The position numbers and the translations under genes are program-made. Of a DNA stretch of 64,000 nucleotides, positions 8,104 through 17,983 are shown piece after piece (the stretch's first letter is position 1; each line of letters starts with the position of its first letter). The notes below the pieces were generated by a model, which searched no databases, was not told where the DNA came from, and saw nothing but the letters and a program-made list of their open reading frames with translations. This stretch comes from Micromonospora aurantiaca ATCC 27029 (lineage in GTDB: Bacteria; Actinomycetota; Actinomycetes; Mycobacteriales; Micromonosporaceae), in NCBI RefSeq assembly GCF_000145235.1, contig NC_014391.1, positions 6,616,001 to 6,680,000 of the forward strand, read 5' to 3'.

Positions 8104-8868
8104 GTGCACGCTCATCGACGTGCGGCCCGCCGGCTGACCGGCGTGCTCGCGCTCACCCTGCCGGTACTGCTGGCCGCCTGCGACGGCGGCCACCCCGAGG
8201 CGGCGCCCACCGGCACCGCCGACCCGGTCCCGGTGCAGGTCGACGCCGCCCGCGAGGAACTGGCCGGACTGGCCGCCGCGGCGCAGGACCGGCACCTCAC
8301 CGCCACGTACGCGTTCGCGCCCGCCGAGGGCACGCCCCGCACGGTGTCGGTGACCAGCGCCAACGACGGCAGCTGGCGGGTCGACGTGCCCGGCTGGGGG
8401 CACGCCGGCACGGTGGACGTCTCGCTCGCCGGCACGTCCGACGGGCTGTTCCAGTGCGCGCTGCCCTCGGCCGGCTGGGCGCAGGCGGCGACCTGCGTCC
8501 GCCTCGGCGACGCCGACGACGCGGTGCCGCGCCGGCTCGACCCCCGGGTGCAGCACCCGTTCACCGACTGGCTGGAGGTGCTCACCGACCGGCGCGCGCC
8601 GCTCGCGGTGTCCCCCGCCGAGCCGCTGCCCGGCGCCACCGGCCCCTGCTACACGGTCGACAGCACCTCGGCATCGCTCAACGCGCCGCTGGACGTGGGC
8701 ATCTACTGCTTCCGGGAGGACGGCACACCGGCGGCGGTACGGGCCGGATTCGGCACCCTGACGCTGACCGGCGAGCCCGGCGCCGCGCCGGGCACCGTCG
8801 AGCTGGCCGGTGCGGTGACCGACGGCGAGCCGGTGGGACGGGACGCCCCGAGTCCGGGGACCCCGTAG
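8104..8868 (+). CDS. Lipoprotein of unknown function
   Basis: A 254-residue exported lipoprotein. The signal has RRAARR, a hydrophobic stretch and the lipobox LLAAC, so it should be lipid-anchored on the outer face of the membrane. The mature part has Cys residues around FQCALPS, ATCVRLG, TGPCYTV and IYCFRED that may form disulfides, and a beta-rich look (YAFAPAEGTPRTVSVTS). I do not recognise a family. It starts with GTG at 8104 with a weak ribosome site. It lies between lysC (divergent) and leuA, with no sign of shared function. Confidence 0.75.
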   Translation: MHAHRRAARRLTGVLALTLPVLLAACDGGHPEAAPTGTADPVPVQVDAAREELAGLAAAAQDRHLTATYAFAPAEGTPRTVSVTSANDGSWRVDVPGWGHAGTVDVSLAGTSDGLFQCALPSAGWAQAATCVRLGDADDAVPRRLDPRVQHPFTDWLEVLTDRRAPLAVSPAEPLPGATGPCYTVDSTSASLNAPLDVGIYCFREDGTPAAVRAGFGTLTLTGEPGAAPGTVELAGAVTDGEPVGRDAPSPGTP

Positions 8869-8912
8869 CCGGCCCCGATCCGGTGACTCTGATCCCATAG
8901 TCCGGACGAGCC

Positions 8913-8941
8913 TTCCCACTGCACGTCCCACCACGTAGGGT
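8913..8941 (+). promoter_or_regulatory. Likely promoter of the leuA leader transcript
   Basis: TTCCCA (8913-8918) and TAGGGT (8936-8941) are spaced 17 bases apart. The -10 box ends nine bases before the leader ATG at 8951, so the leader peptide would be read from a transcript with almost no 5' untranslated region. Confidence 0.55.
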
Positions 8942-8950
8942 GACCTTGTC

Positions 8951-8995
8951 ATGTGGCGCGCGTACCTTCTCCTTGGCTGCCGCGACGAGGCCTGA
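8951..8995 (+). CDS. leuA leader peptide (14 codons)
   Basis: A short frame reads M-W-R-A-Y-L-L-L-G-C-R-D-E-A-stop. Three successive leucine codons are CTT, CTC, CTT; CTT is rare in this genome, so ribosomes should stall there when charged leucyl-tRNA is scarce. The stop codon overlaps the left arm of the attenuator hairpin. Leader peptides of this kind before leuA are known from actinobacteria. Confidence 0.8.
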   Translation: MWRAYLLLGCRDEA

Positions 8996-9016
8996 CCGGC
9001 CGGCACCTCGTCGCGG
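8980..9016 (+). promoter_or_regulatory. leuA: leuA attenuator hairpin
   Basis: CCGCGACGAGG (8980-8990) is exactly complementary to 9006-9016 around a 15-base loop. The left arm is the end of the leader-peptide frame, so ribosome position would decide whether the hairpin forms. The next 120 bases to the leuA ATG hold no gene. No separate U-rich terminator is visible, so translational control or a larger fold is also possible. Confidence 0.7.
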
Positions 9017-9138
9017 AGTCGCTACGCGCCGTCCAGCACATCCGATCTTCTTCTCGGCACCGCCGCGCACCGTCGCCCGGCAGCCCGCCGACACCTTTCC
9101 GATCTGCTGACGCCACATGTTCCAGGGAGCACTCCGAG

Positions 9139-10884
9139 ATGGCTCAACCTGTCACCGAGACCGATCCGTTCGCCCGCCAGCGCCCCAGCCGGATGCCGGT
9201 CCACCGCTACGTTCCGTACGACAGCGAGTTCGGCGTCGACCTGCCGGACCGCGCCTGGCCCACCCGCCGCGTCGAGGCCGCGCCCCGCTGGTGCGCAGTC
9301 GACCTCCGCGACGGCAACCAGGCCCTGATCGACCCGATGTCGCCCGAGCGCAAGCGGCGGATGTTCCAGCTCCTGGTGCAGATGGGCTACAAGGAGATCG
9401 AGGTCGGTTTCCCGTCGGCGAGCCAGACCGACTACGACTTCGTACGGCAGCTGATCGAGCAGGACCTGATCCCCGAGGACGTCACCATCCAGGTGCTGAC
9501 CCAGTGCCGGGAGCACCTGATCGAGCGGACCTTCGAGTCGCTGCGCGGCGCGCACCGGGCCATCGTGCACTTCTACAACTCCACCTCGACGCTGCAGCGC
9601 CGGGTGGTCTTCGGCCTGGACCGCGACGGCATCACCGACATCGCCACCCAGGGCGCGCGGCTGTGCCAGAAGTACGCGGAGATCCACACCCCGGACACCG
9701 AGATCCACTACGAGTACTCGCCGGAGTCGTACACGGGCACCGAGCTGGAGTACGCGCTGGAGGTCTGCTCGGCGGTGATCGACGTGATCGACCCGACGCC
9801 GGACCGCAAGCTGATCATCAACCTGCCGGCCACCGTCGAGATGGCGATGCCGAACGTCTACGCCGACTCGATCGAGTGGATGCACCGGCGCCTGCCCCGG
9901 CGGGACAGCCTGGTGCTGAGCCTGCACCCGCACAACGACCGGGGCACCGGCGTGGCCGCCGCCGAGCTGGGCCTGCTGGCCGGCGCCGACCGGATCGAGG
10001 GCTGCCTGTTCGGCAACGGCGAGCGCACCGGCAACGTCGACCTGGTGACGCTGGGCCTGAACATGTTCTCCCAGGGCATCGACCCGATGATCGACTTCTC
10101 GAACATCGACGAGGTCAAGCGCGCGGTCGAGTACTGCAACCAGCTGCCGGTGCACGAGCGCCACCCGTACGCGGGCGACCTGGTCTACACCGCGTTCTCC
10201 GGCTCGCACCAGGACGCGATCAACAAGGGCTTCGCCGCGCTGAACGCCGACGCGGCGGCGGCCGGGGTGCCCGTGGACGACTTCACCTGGGCGGTGCCCT
10301 ACCTGCCGATCGACCCGAAGGACCTGGGCCGCACCTACGAGGCGGTCATCCGGGTCAACTCGCAGTCCGGCAAGGGCGGCGTCGCGTACATCATGAAGAC
10401 CGAGCACCAGCTCGACCTGCCGCGCCGCCTCCAGATCGAGTTCTCCGGTGTGGTGCAGCAGGTCACCGACCACGACGGCGGCGAGGTCGAGCCGGGCGCG
10501 ATGTGGGAGATCTTCGCCCGCAACTACCTGGTCGACCACCAGGTCGACCCGGCCGTGAAGCTGGCCGAGTACACGATCGGCACCGTCGACGGCAAGGTCG
10601 AGATCGACGCCCGCGTCGGCTTCGGCGGCGAGACCCGCCAGCTCACCGCTGTCGGCAACGGCCCGATCGACGCGTACGTCAACGCGTTGCAGTCCCTGGG
10701 CGTGGCGGTACGCGTGCTCGACTACCACGAGCACGCGCTGTCCTCCGGTGGGGACGCGCAGGCCGCCGCGTACGTGGAGTGCGAGGTGGACGGCCGCACC
10801 GTCTGGGGCGTCGGGGTGGACGCGAACATCGTCACCGCCTCGATCAAGGCGGTCACGAGCGCGGTGAACCGCACCCGCGCCTGA
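9139..10884 (+). CDS. leuA: 2-isopropylmalate synthase
   Basis: A 581-residue enzyme that joins acetyl-CoA and 2-ketoisovalerate, the committed step of leucine synthesis. ATG at 9139 follows AGGGAG at 9125. The catalytic HMGL-type barrel carries VDLRDGNQ (D55-R57-D58) and the metal motif HPHNDRGTG. A C-terminal LeuA dimer domain (about residues 450-580, including the glycine-rich HALSSGGDAQAAAYVE segment) gives leucine feedback inhibition. The long N-terminal arm is typical of actinobacterial LeuA. It is expressed alone, under the upstream leader and attenuator. Confidence 0.96.
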   Translation: MAQPVTETDPFARQRPSRMPVHRYVPYDSEFGVDLPDRAWPTRRVEAAPRWCAVDLRDGNQALIDPMSPERKRRMFQLLVQMGYKEIEVGFPSASQTDYDFVRQLIEQDLIPEDVTIQVLTQCREHLIERTFESLRGAHRAIVHFYNSTSTLQRRVVFGLDRDGITDIATQGARLCQKYAEIHTPDTEIHYEYSPESYTGTELEYALEVCSAVIDVIDPTPDRKLIINLPATVEMAMPNVYADSIEWMHRRLPRRDSLVLSLHPHNDRGTGVAAAELGLLAGADRIEGCLFGNGERTGNVDLVTLGLNMFSQGIDPMIDFSNIDEVKRAVEYCNQLPVHERHPYAGDLVYTAFSGSHQDAINKGFAALNADAAAAGVPVDDFTWAVPYLPIDPKDLGRTYEAVIRVNSQSGKGGVAYIMKTEHQLDLPRRLQIEFSGVVQQVTDHDGGEVEPGAMWEIFARNYLVDHQVDPAVKLAEYTIGTVDGKVEIDARVGFGGETRQLTAVGNGPIDAYVNALQSLGVAVRVLDYHEHALSSGGDAQAAAYVECEVDGRTVWGVGVDANIVTASIKAVTSAVNRTRA

Positions 10885-10900
10885 GGTGCTTGAGGTGTAA

Positions 10901-11023
10901 GGAAGGGCCCCTTCTTAACGCATTCTGCATAGGAGGGGGCCCTTCTTAACGCCCGCGCCCGAATGGCCCGAGTGTTAACAAGGGGCCCTTCCTCTACCGG
11001 AGGCGTTAAGAAGGGGCCCTTCC
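10901..11023. repeat. Four copies of a GGAAGGGGCCCTTCTTAAC-type repeat
   Basis: Two copies read one way (10901-10920 and 10932-10951) and two read as complements (10974-10992 and 11004-11023). Each has an AAGGGGCCCTT-like palindromic core next to a TTAAC end. They fill the gap between convergent leuA and the exporter gene. The last copy supplies the exporter's stop codon and its last few residues. Opposed copies can pair into large hairpins and may end transcription from both sides. Confidence 0.8.
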
Positions 11024-12451
11024 TTCCCCCCGCCGGGGGCGGTGGATCAGCACGGCGGCGAGCACCGCGCCGGCCAGCAGCAGCCCCGCGCACCACGCCA
11101 GCGCCCCCCGGTACGCGTCGGCAAGCGCGCCCTTCTGCTCGTACCCGGTGCCCGACAGCCCCACCAGCAGCGGCAACGCGGCCACCGCGAGCAGACCACC
11201 GGCCCGGGACGCGGCGTTGTTGAAGCCGCTCGCCACCCCGGCGAACCGGTCCGAGACGGCGCCGAGCACAGATGTGGTCAGCGGCGCCACCACGAGCGTG
11301 AGCCCGGCGCCGAACAGCGCCACGCCCGGCAGCACGTCCACCCAGTACGACGCACCCGGCCCGACCCGCCGCAACAGCAGCAGACCCACGGCGGCGATCA
11401 CCGGGCCGACGGTGAGCGGCAGCCGGGGGCCGATGCGGGCCGACAGCGCGCCCGCGCGCGGCGAGCCGACCAGCAGCAGCACAGTCATCGGCACGGTGGC
11501 CAGGCCGGTGAGCAGCGCCGACCAGCCGACCACGTTCTGCAGGTAGACGGCGAGGAAGAAGGTGAACCCGCCGAGCGCCGCGTACACGACGACTGTGAAG
11601 ACGTTCAGCACGGAGAACAGCCGGCTGGAGAACAGCCCGGTGGGCAGCATCGCGGTGTCGCCGCGCCGCCGCTCGACCAGCACGAAGACCACCACGGCGA
11701 CCACCCCGAGCACCGCCGCGACCAGCACCGCCGGGGAGTCCAGGCCGCGCGCCGGGGCGTCGATGAGCGCGTACGTGACACCGCCGAGCGCGAGCGCGCC
11801 GAGCAGCGCGCCCGCCACGTCGAACCGCCGCCGCCCGCCCCCGGTACGCGAGACCTCCTCGTCCCGGCTCTCCGGCACCCAGCGCAGCGCGGCGAGCACC
11901 ACGCCGACGGCCAGCGGCAGGTTGACGAAGAAGATCCACCGCCAGGAGAGCGTGTCGATCAGCCAGCCGCCGAGCAGTGGACCGAGCGCGGTGGACACAC
12001 CGGACAGCCCGGACCAGGTGCCGATGGCCCGGCCCCGGTCGTCCGGGTGGAAGCTGGCCTGGAGCACGGACAGCGACCCGGGGGTGAGCAGCGCCCCGCC
12101 GGCGCCCTGGAGGAACCGGGCGGCGACGAGCCAGCCGGTGTCCTGGGCCAGCCCGCAGAGCACCGACGCCACAGCGAACCAGACCACGCCGAGCAGGAAG
12201 ACGCGCCGCCTGCCGAACCGGTCCCCGAGCGCGCCGCCGAGCAGCACGAACGCGGCGAGCATGAGCAGGTAGCCGTTCACGGTCCACTGGAGACCGGCGA
12301 CTGTGGCGTCCAGTTCGGCGCCGAGCCGCGGCAGCGCGACGTTGACGACAGTGCTGTCCAGGAACACCATGCCGGAGGCGAGGATCGCGGCGAGCAGCGT
12401 GCCGCGTCCGGCGGCGGAGCCGGTACGCAGCGCGGGAGCGGGTGCGGTCAC
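11006..12451 (-). CDS. MFS exporter, DHA2 (14-TM, EmrB/QacA-like) family
   Basis: A 481-residue multi-drug-type exporter driven by the proton gradient. It shows motif LDSTVVNVALPRL in the first membrane segment, GDRFGRRRVF between TM2 and TM3, and RFLQGAGGALLTPGSLSVL in the motif C region, all typical of DHA2 exporters. About 14 hydrophobic segments are seen. GTG at 12451 was taken as the start. The C-terminal residues (GRAPS-stop) are encoded by a dispersed repeat, which suggests the original end was replaced. The substrate is unknown; no TetR or MarR regulator lies beside it. Confidence 0.88.
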   Translation of the reverse strand: MTAPAPALRTGSAAGRGTLLAAILASGMVFLDSTVVNVALPRLGAELDATVAGLQWTVNGYLLMLAAFVLLGGALGDRFGRRRVFLLGVVWFAVASVLCGLAQDTGWLVAARFLQGAGGALLTPGSLSVLQASFHPDDRGRAIGTWSGLSGVSTALGPLLGGWLIDTLSWRWIFFVNLPLAVGVVLAALRWVPESRDEEVSRTGGGRRRFDVAGALLGALALGGVTYALIDAPARGLDSPAVLVAAVLGVVAVVVFVLVERRRGDTAMLPTGLFSSRLFSVLNVFTVVVYAALGGFTFFLAVYLQNVVGWSALLTGLATVPMTVLLLVGSPRAGALSARIGPRLPLTVGPVIAAVGLLLLRRVGPGASYWVDVLPGVALFGAGLTLVVAPLTTSVLGAVSDRFAGVASGFNNAASRAGGLLAVAALPLLVGLSGTGYEQKGALADAYRGALAWCAGLLLAGAVLAAVLIHRPRRGEGRAPS

Positions 12452-12559
12452 GTCTCACCACTCTGCCCGCCGCCCACCGTCGACGCCACGAATCGCGGAA
12501 ACCGCCGCCGGGTACTGTGCGGACTCGCCCGGAGCACGCAAGCTGGAGAGGTGTCGTCT

Positions 12560-13219
12560 GTGCGTACGAGATCAGGAGCCCGAGCCGGGCTGGCGGCCGC
12601 GCTGAGCGCGGTGCTCGCCCTCGGCGTGGCCGGCTGCGACGTGTCGGTCACCGAGCCGGAGGCGCCGCCCAGTGCCACCGGGAACGTCAACAAGCAGCTC
12701 GGTGAGCTGACAGTGGCCACCGCCGGGTCGATGAAGGGCTACAGCCGCTCCCGCTTCCCGCACTGGCGGGATACCGGCAAGAACTGCGACGTCCGCGACA
12801 GCGTGCTGCAACGCGACGGCGAGGGCATCAAGCTGTCCGGCTGCAACGTGGTGGGCGGGCGGTGGGAGAGCGTCTACGACGGGGTGGTGCTCAACGATCC
12901 GTCGGACGTGGACATCGACCACACCGTGCCGCTGGCCGCCGCGTGGCGTTCGGGCGCGGACGAGTGGGACGACTCGAAGCGCGGCGACTTCGCCAACGAC
13001 CTGACGCGGCCGCAGCTCATCGCGGTTTCGGCGCGGTCCAACCGGGCAAAGGGTGACCAGGATCCGTCCCAGTGGAAGCCGCCGAACCGGTCGTCCTGGT
13101 GTCAGTACGCGGCGGACTGGGTGACGGTCAAGCACTACTGGCGGCTGACTGTGACAAGTGCCGAGAAGGCCGCTCTCACCGACATGCTGGAGGGCTGCAC
13201 ATGGGCGAGCAAACCGTGA
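12560..13219 (+). CDS. Lipoprotein HNH-type nuclease (DUF1524-like)
   Basis: A 219-residue exported nuclease. The signal ends in the lipobox GVAGC (C26). The catalytic core has DIDHTVPLAAAW, then RPQLIAVSARSNRAKGD and QWKPP, the pattern of secreted HNH endonucleases of the DUF1524 type. Four Cys in the mature part could form disulfides. GTG at 12560 has GGAGAG nine bases upstream; a GTG at 12551 touches that site and is less likely. It may degrade extracellular DNA for nutrients. The next gene overlaps its end by 19 bases. Confidence 0.85.
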   Translation: MRTRSGARAGLAAALSAVLALGVAGCDVSVTEPEAPPSATGNVNKQLGELTVATAGSMKGYSRSRFPHWRDTGKNCDVRDSVLQRDGEGIKLSGCNVVGGRWESVYDGVVLNDPSDVDIDHTVPLAAAWRSGADEWDDSKRGDFANDLTRPQLIAVSARSNRAKGDQDPSQWKPPNRSSWCQYAADWVTVKHYWRLTVTSAEKAALTDMLEGCTWASKP

Positions 13220-13653
13220 CCGGGCCGGACGCCACACCGGCGCCGGAGGCAGACGCCGCACCGGCCCCGGAGTCGGCACCGGCGGGTCCGGCCTCGGCCG
13301 GGATGACGGCGGACGGCCGGCAGCCGGCGTCCGCGGACGTCGCCGGGGCGGGCATGACCGCCGACGCGGTGCCGGGCGCACCGGCCGGGGGCGCACCGGG
13401 CGGACCGGCGGACCGCACCTCGGACATCACCGCAGGTCCGGGCGGGGTCATGACCGACGAGGTGGGCGTGGTGACCGGCGAGTTGACGCTGCGCACCGAG
13501 CACGCCGACGGCCGGGTGACGCTGCGGGTGCAGTACAAGGACGCCGACGAGTGGTACGCGGTCACCGGCGGTTCCGCGCCACTGGCCGACCCGGCCGCGC
13601 TCGACGCCGTGCACACGATCGCGGTGGGCCTGCTCAACCGCCCCGAGGGCTGA
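13201..13653 (+). CDS. Conserved-looking hypothetical protein with disordered Ala/Pro N-terminus
   Basis: A 150-residue protein. ATG at 13201 lies inside the end of the nuclease gene and has GGAGGG seven bases upstream. About 90 Ala/Pro/Gly-rich residues come first, including two similar segments (SAGMTADGRQPASADVAG and GAGMTADAVPG). A compact C-terminal part of about 60 residues follows (LTLRTEHADGRVTLRVQYK, then EWYAVTGG). There is no signal peptide, so it is probably cytoplasmic. The function is not recognised; the overlap suggests translation coupled to the nuclease. Confidence 0.7.
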   Translation: MGEQTVTGPDATPAPEADAAPAPESAPAGPASAGMTADGRQPASADVAGAGMTADAVPGAPAGGAPGGPADRTSDITAGPGGVMTDEVGVVTGELTLRTEHADGRVTLRVQYKDADEWYAVTGGSAPLADPAALDAVHTIAVGLLNRPEG

Positions 13654-13662
13654 CCGACCGAC

Positions 13663-13701
13663 AAGGCGCGCCCCCACCCGGCCCGGGTGGGGGGCGCGCT
13701 T
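13663..13701. terminator. Strong GC hairpin between convergent genes
   Basis: The segments 13663-13681 and 13683-13701 are nearly perfect complements (AAGGCGCGCCCCCACCCGG against its partner, one base out of register), with AA and TT at the ends. It stops both the gene ending at 13653 and the oligopeptide transporter operon ending at 13709. Confidence 0.8.
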
Positions 13702-13708
13702 CGTCGTG

Positions 13709-14808
<1,100 letters not shown>

Positions 14809-14812
<4 letters not shown>

Positions 14813-15924
14813 GGGGTCTCCTCCTCGCGCGGAGCCGGTCCGAAGCCGGGCACGGCGGGCGGGTCGGCCGGCTCGGCCTGGGCCGGCACCGAACCCGGTT
14901 CGGCGGTCGTCGGCGCGGTCGTGCGCGCGTCCGCCTCCGGGGTCAGGCCGGGGACCGGCACCGGGTTGACGCAGCGGTAGCTGCGCGCGTCGTGGGTCAG
15001 CACCAGCTCCGGCGGCTCGCCCACACACGCGTCGACGCGGCGGGCGCAGCGCGGGGCGAACGCGCAGCCGTCCGGCCAGGGCAGCACGTCGCGCACCGAG
15101 CCGGGGATGGGGTTCAGCCGTTCGCCGCGGCCGGCGTCCAGGCGCGGCACCGAACCGAGCAACCCCTCGGTGTACGGGTGCCGGGGCTGGCGGAACAGCG
15201 GACGACGGGTGGCCGTCTCCACCACCCGGCCGGCGTAGAGCACGTTGATGGTGTCGCACATGCCGGCCACCACGCCGAGGTCGTGAGTGATCATCACCAG
15301 TGCGGTGCCGGAGTCCCGGACCAGGTCCTTGAGTAGCTCCAGAATCTGCGCCTGGATGGTGACGTCGAGCGCGGTGGTCGGCTCGTCGGCGATCAGCAGC
15401 CGGGGCTGGCAGGCGACAGCCATGGCGATCAGCGCCCGCTGCCGCATGCCGCCGGAGAGCTGGTGCGGGTACTCCTTGAGCCGCCGCCGCGGGTCCGGGA
15501 TGCCCACCCGGTCGAGCAGGGCGGCCGCCTCCTTGGTGGCCGCCTCGCCCTTCATGCCCCGGTGCCGGGCCAGCACCTCGGTCACCTGGAGCCCGATCGG
15601 GATGACCGGGTTCAGCGAGGACAGCGGGTCCTGGAAGATCATCGCCACGTCCCGGCCGCGGATGTCGCGGCGGGACCGGTCGTCGAGCTGGAGCAGGTCG
15701 GTGCCGTCGAAGACCGCCTTGCCGCCCACGCGCAGGCCCGGCTGCTTGGGCAGCAGGCCCATGATGGCCAGCGACGTGACGCTCTTGCCGCAGCCGGACT
15801 CGCCGACCAGGCCGACCACCTCGCCGGCGTCGACCGAGAAGGACACCCCGTCCACCGCGTGCACGGTGCGCTGCCCACGACGGGCGAACGTGACGGAGAG
15901 GTCGTCCACTTCGAGCAGTGCCAT
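14809..15924 (-). CDS. Oligopeptide ABC transporter ATPase, OppD/DppD type
   Basis: A 371-residue ATP-binding subunit that pairs with the OppF-type ATPase. Walker A is GESGCGKSV, the signature is LSGGMRQRALIAMA, Walker B is LLIADEPTTALD and the H-loop is MITHDLGVV. The C-terminus has CAFAPRCARRVDAC, then a Pro/Ala-rich tail of about 55 residues that probably forms no fold. The start lies 12 bases after the upstream permease. Confidence 0.94.
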
Positions 15925-15935
15925 GACTGACTGAC

Positions 15936-16904
15936 CTACTTCCGCAGCTTTGGATCGAGGGCCTCGCGCATCGCCTCACCGAGCAGGGTGAACCCGAGCG
16001 CGGTGATGATGATGCCGAGCGCCGGATAGATCGCCAGGCCGGGCCGGATGCCCAGGTACGGCTGCGCGTCGGCGAGCATGACGCCCCACTCCGGGATGGC
16101 CGAGTCGGGGTTGCCGAGACCGAGGAAGGACAGCGCGGCCGCCTCGATGATCGCGGTGGCCAGCGTCAGCGTGGCCTGCACGATGACCGGGGCGATCGAG
16201 TTCGGCACCACGTGGGTGAGAGCGATCCTGGAGCGCTTCACGCCGAGCGACGTCGCGGCCAGCACGTAGTCGCTGTTGGCCTGCGCGATCATCGAGCCGC
16301 GCAGCAGCCGGGCGAAGATCGGCACGGACACCACACCGACGGCGATCATCACGGTGGTGAGGCTGGCGCCGAGCAGCGCCGCGATGCTCACCGCGAGCAG
16401 CAGGCTCGGCATGGCCAGCAGCATGTCGATGAAGCGCATCAGGGTGGTGTCGATCCAGCGGCCCCAGCGCCCGCCGAGCCCGGCCGCGGCACCGGCGACG
16501 CCGCCGATCAGCGCGCCGACCGCGAGGCCGATCAGGGTGGAGACCACGCCGACGAGCAGCGTCTGCCGGGCGCCGACGATGAGCCGGCTGAACTCGTCCC
16601 GGCCCTGGTGGTCGAAGCCGAGCCAGTGGTCGGCGGAGACGCCGGGGATGATGCCCTGGCCGGACTTGACCAGTCCTTCGCGGATGCCGATGGAGTCCGT
16701 CGGGCTGTACGGGACGAGGAACGGCCCGATGACGGCGACCAGGACGAAGACCGCCAGGATGATGACGCCGATGACGGCCGCCGGGTTGCGCCGCAGCCGG
16801 CGGAACGCCTCCTTCCAGAGGCTCACCCCCTGCTCGTCGTCGCGGGCGGCCAGCTCGGCGAGCCGGTCGATCTTCTCGCGCTTCTTGCCAGTGGTGATGG
16901 TCAT
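15936..16904 (-). CDS. Oligopeptide ABC transporter permease, OppC/DppC type
   Basis: A 322-residue inner-membrane subunit. A charged cytoplasmic N-terminus (about 35 residues) leads into about six hydrophobic segments, with the family N-terminal segment RRNPAAVIGVIILAVF. The EAA-type loop that contacts the ATPases is visible (AATSLGVKRSRIALTHVVPN). ATG overlaps the stop of the upstream permease by four bases, showing tight coupling. Confidence 0.93.
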   Translation of the reverse strand: MTITTGKKREKIDRLAELAARDDEQGVSLWKEAFRRLRRNPAAVIGVIILAVFVLVAVIGPFLVPYSPTDSIGIREGLVKSGQGIIPGVSADHWLGFDHQGRDEFSRLIVGARQTLLVGVVSTLIGLAVGALIGGVAGAAAGLGGRWGRWIDTTLMRFIDMLLAMPSLLLAVSIAALLGASLTTVMIAVGVVSVPIFARLLRGSMIAQANSDYVLAATSLGVKRSRIALTHVVPNSIAPVIVQATLTLATAIIEAAALSFLGLGNPDSAIPEWGVMLADAQPYLGIRPGLAIYPALGIIITALGFTLLGEAMREALDPKLRK

Positions 16905-17905
16905 CGCACCCTCACCCTCGGGTCGATCACGCTGTAGGAGAGGTCGACCAGGAGATTCACCAGCACGTACACCACCGCAATGATCATGATGAAGCCCATC
17001 AGCACCGGGTAGTCGCGTTGGCTGATCGACTCGGCGACGAACGCGCCGATGCCGCTGAACGCGAACACGGTCTCGGTGAGCACCGCGCCGGAGAGCAGGA
17101 GACCGGTCTGCAGGCCGATCGAGGTGGCCACCGGCAGCATGGCGTTACGCAGCACGTGCCGGCGGCGTACGGTCCGCTCGGTCAGGCCCTTGGCCTCGGC
17201 GGTCCGGACGAAGTCCTCGTTGAGCACCTCCAGCACGCTGGCCCGGGTGATCCGGACGATGATCGCGAGCGGGATGCTGGCGAGCGCGATGCCCGGCAGC
17301 ACGAGGTGCCAGAGCGCGTCGGCGGCGGCGTCCCACTCGCGGGTCATGAGCCCGTCGAGGACGAAGAAGTTGGTGACCCGGGTCGCCCCGATGGTCGGGT
17401 CCTGCCGGCCGCTGGAGGGGAACCAGCCCAAGTTCTCCGCGAAGATCGCCTTGAGCACGTACGCCAGGAAGAAGACCGGGATGCAGATGCCGATGAGCGA
17501 TCCGCCTACCGAGGCGTGGTCGAGGAACCGGCCCCGACGGCGGGCGGCCAGGTAGCCGAGCGGGATGCCGATGCCGACCGCGAGGATCATGGCCATCACG
17601 GTCAGCTCGACGGTGCCGGGGAACCGCTCCACGAACTCCGTGGTGACGGCCCGCTTCGTACCGGTCGAGGTGCCCAGGTCGAGCCGGATCATCCGCCGCA
17701 GGAAGCGGGCGTACTGGACCAGGATCGGCTCGTCGAGGCCGAGGTTGCGCCGGATGGCGGCGCGCGTCTCGGGCGTGCCCCGTTCTCCGAGGATCGCGGT
17801 CTCGGGCCCGCCGGGAAGTCGGTGGAGCCAGATGAACAGCAGGACGGAGAGCCCGAACAGCGTGGGTATCAGCTGTAGCAGGCGTCTGATGATGAACCGG
17901 AACAC
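16901..17905 (-). CDS. Oligopeptide ABC transporter permease, OppB/DppB type
   Basis: A 334-residue membrane subunit with about six helices, starting MFRFIIRRLLQLIPTLFGLS, the typical OppB opening. The EAA loop reads RTAEAKGLTERTVRRRHVLRNAMLP. It forms the peptide channel with the OppC-type permease. A strong hairpin separates it from the binding-protein gene upstream. Confidence 0.93.
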   Translation of the reverse strand: MFRFIIRRLLQLIPTLFGLSVLLFIWLHRLPGGPETAILGERGTPETRAAIRRNLGLDEPILVQYARFLRRMIRLDLGTSTGTKRAVTTEFVERFPGTVELTVMAMILAVGIGIPLGYLAARRRGRFLDHASVGGSLIGICIPVFFLAYVLKAIFAENLGWFPSSGRQDPTIGATRVTNFFVLDGLMTREWDAAADALWHLVLPGIALASIPLAIIVRITRASVLEVLNEDFVRTAEAKGLTERTVRRRHVLRNAMLPVATSIGLQTGLLLSGAVLTETVFAFSGIGAFVAESISQRDYPVLMGFIMIIAVVYVLVNLLVDLSYSVIDPRVRVR

Positions 17906-17933
17906 GGGCGCCTCGGAGGGTGTGCGGAGGGGT

Positions 17934-17967
17934 GCGGGCGGGCGCTGTGGTCACAGCGCCCGCCCGC
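17934..17967 (-). terminator. 16-bp hairpin after the binding-protein gene
   Basis: GCGGGCGGGCGCTGTG (17934-17949) pairs exactly with 17952-17967. It lies between the substrate-binding protein stop and the OppB start. Such hairpins usually let only part of transcription through and protect the upstream message, so that binding protein is made in excess over permeases. Confidence 0.75.
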
Positions 17968-17983
17968 GTACGGTGCCTTCAGA

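Noticed and set aside
15936..15979. Extension of the OppF-frame open reading frame up to 15979
   Set aside because: That frame is only an out-of-frame reading of the OppD gene; the true OppF start is the ATG at 14812 that overlaps the OppD stop.
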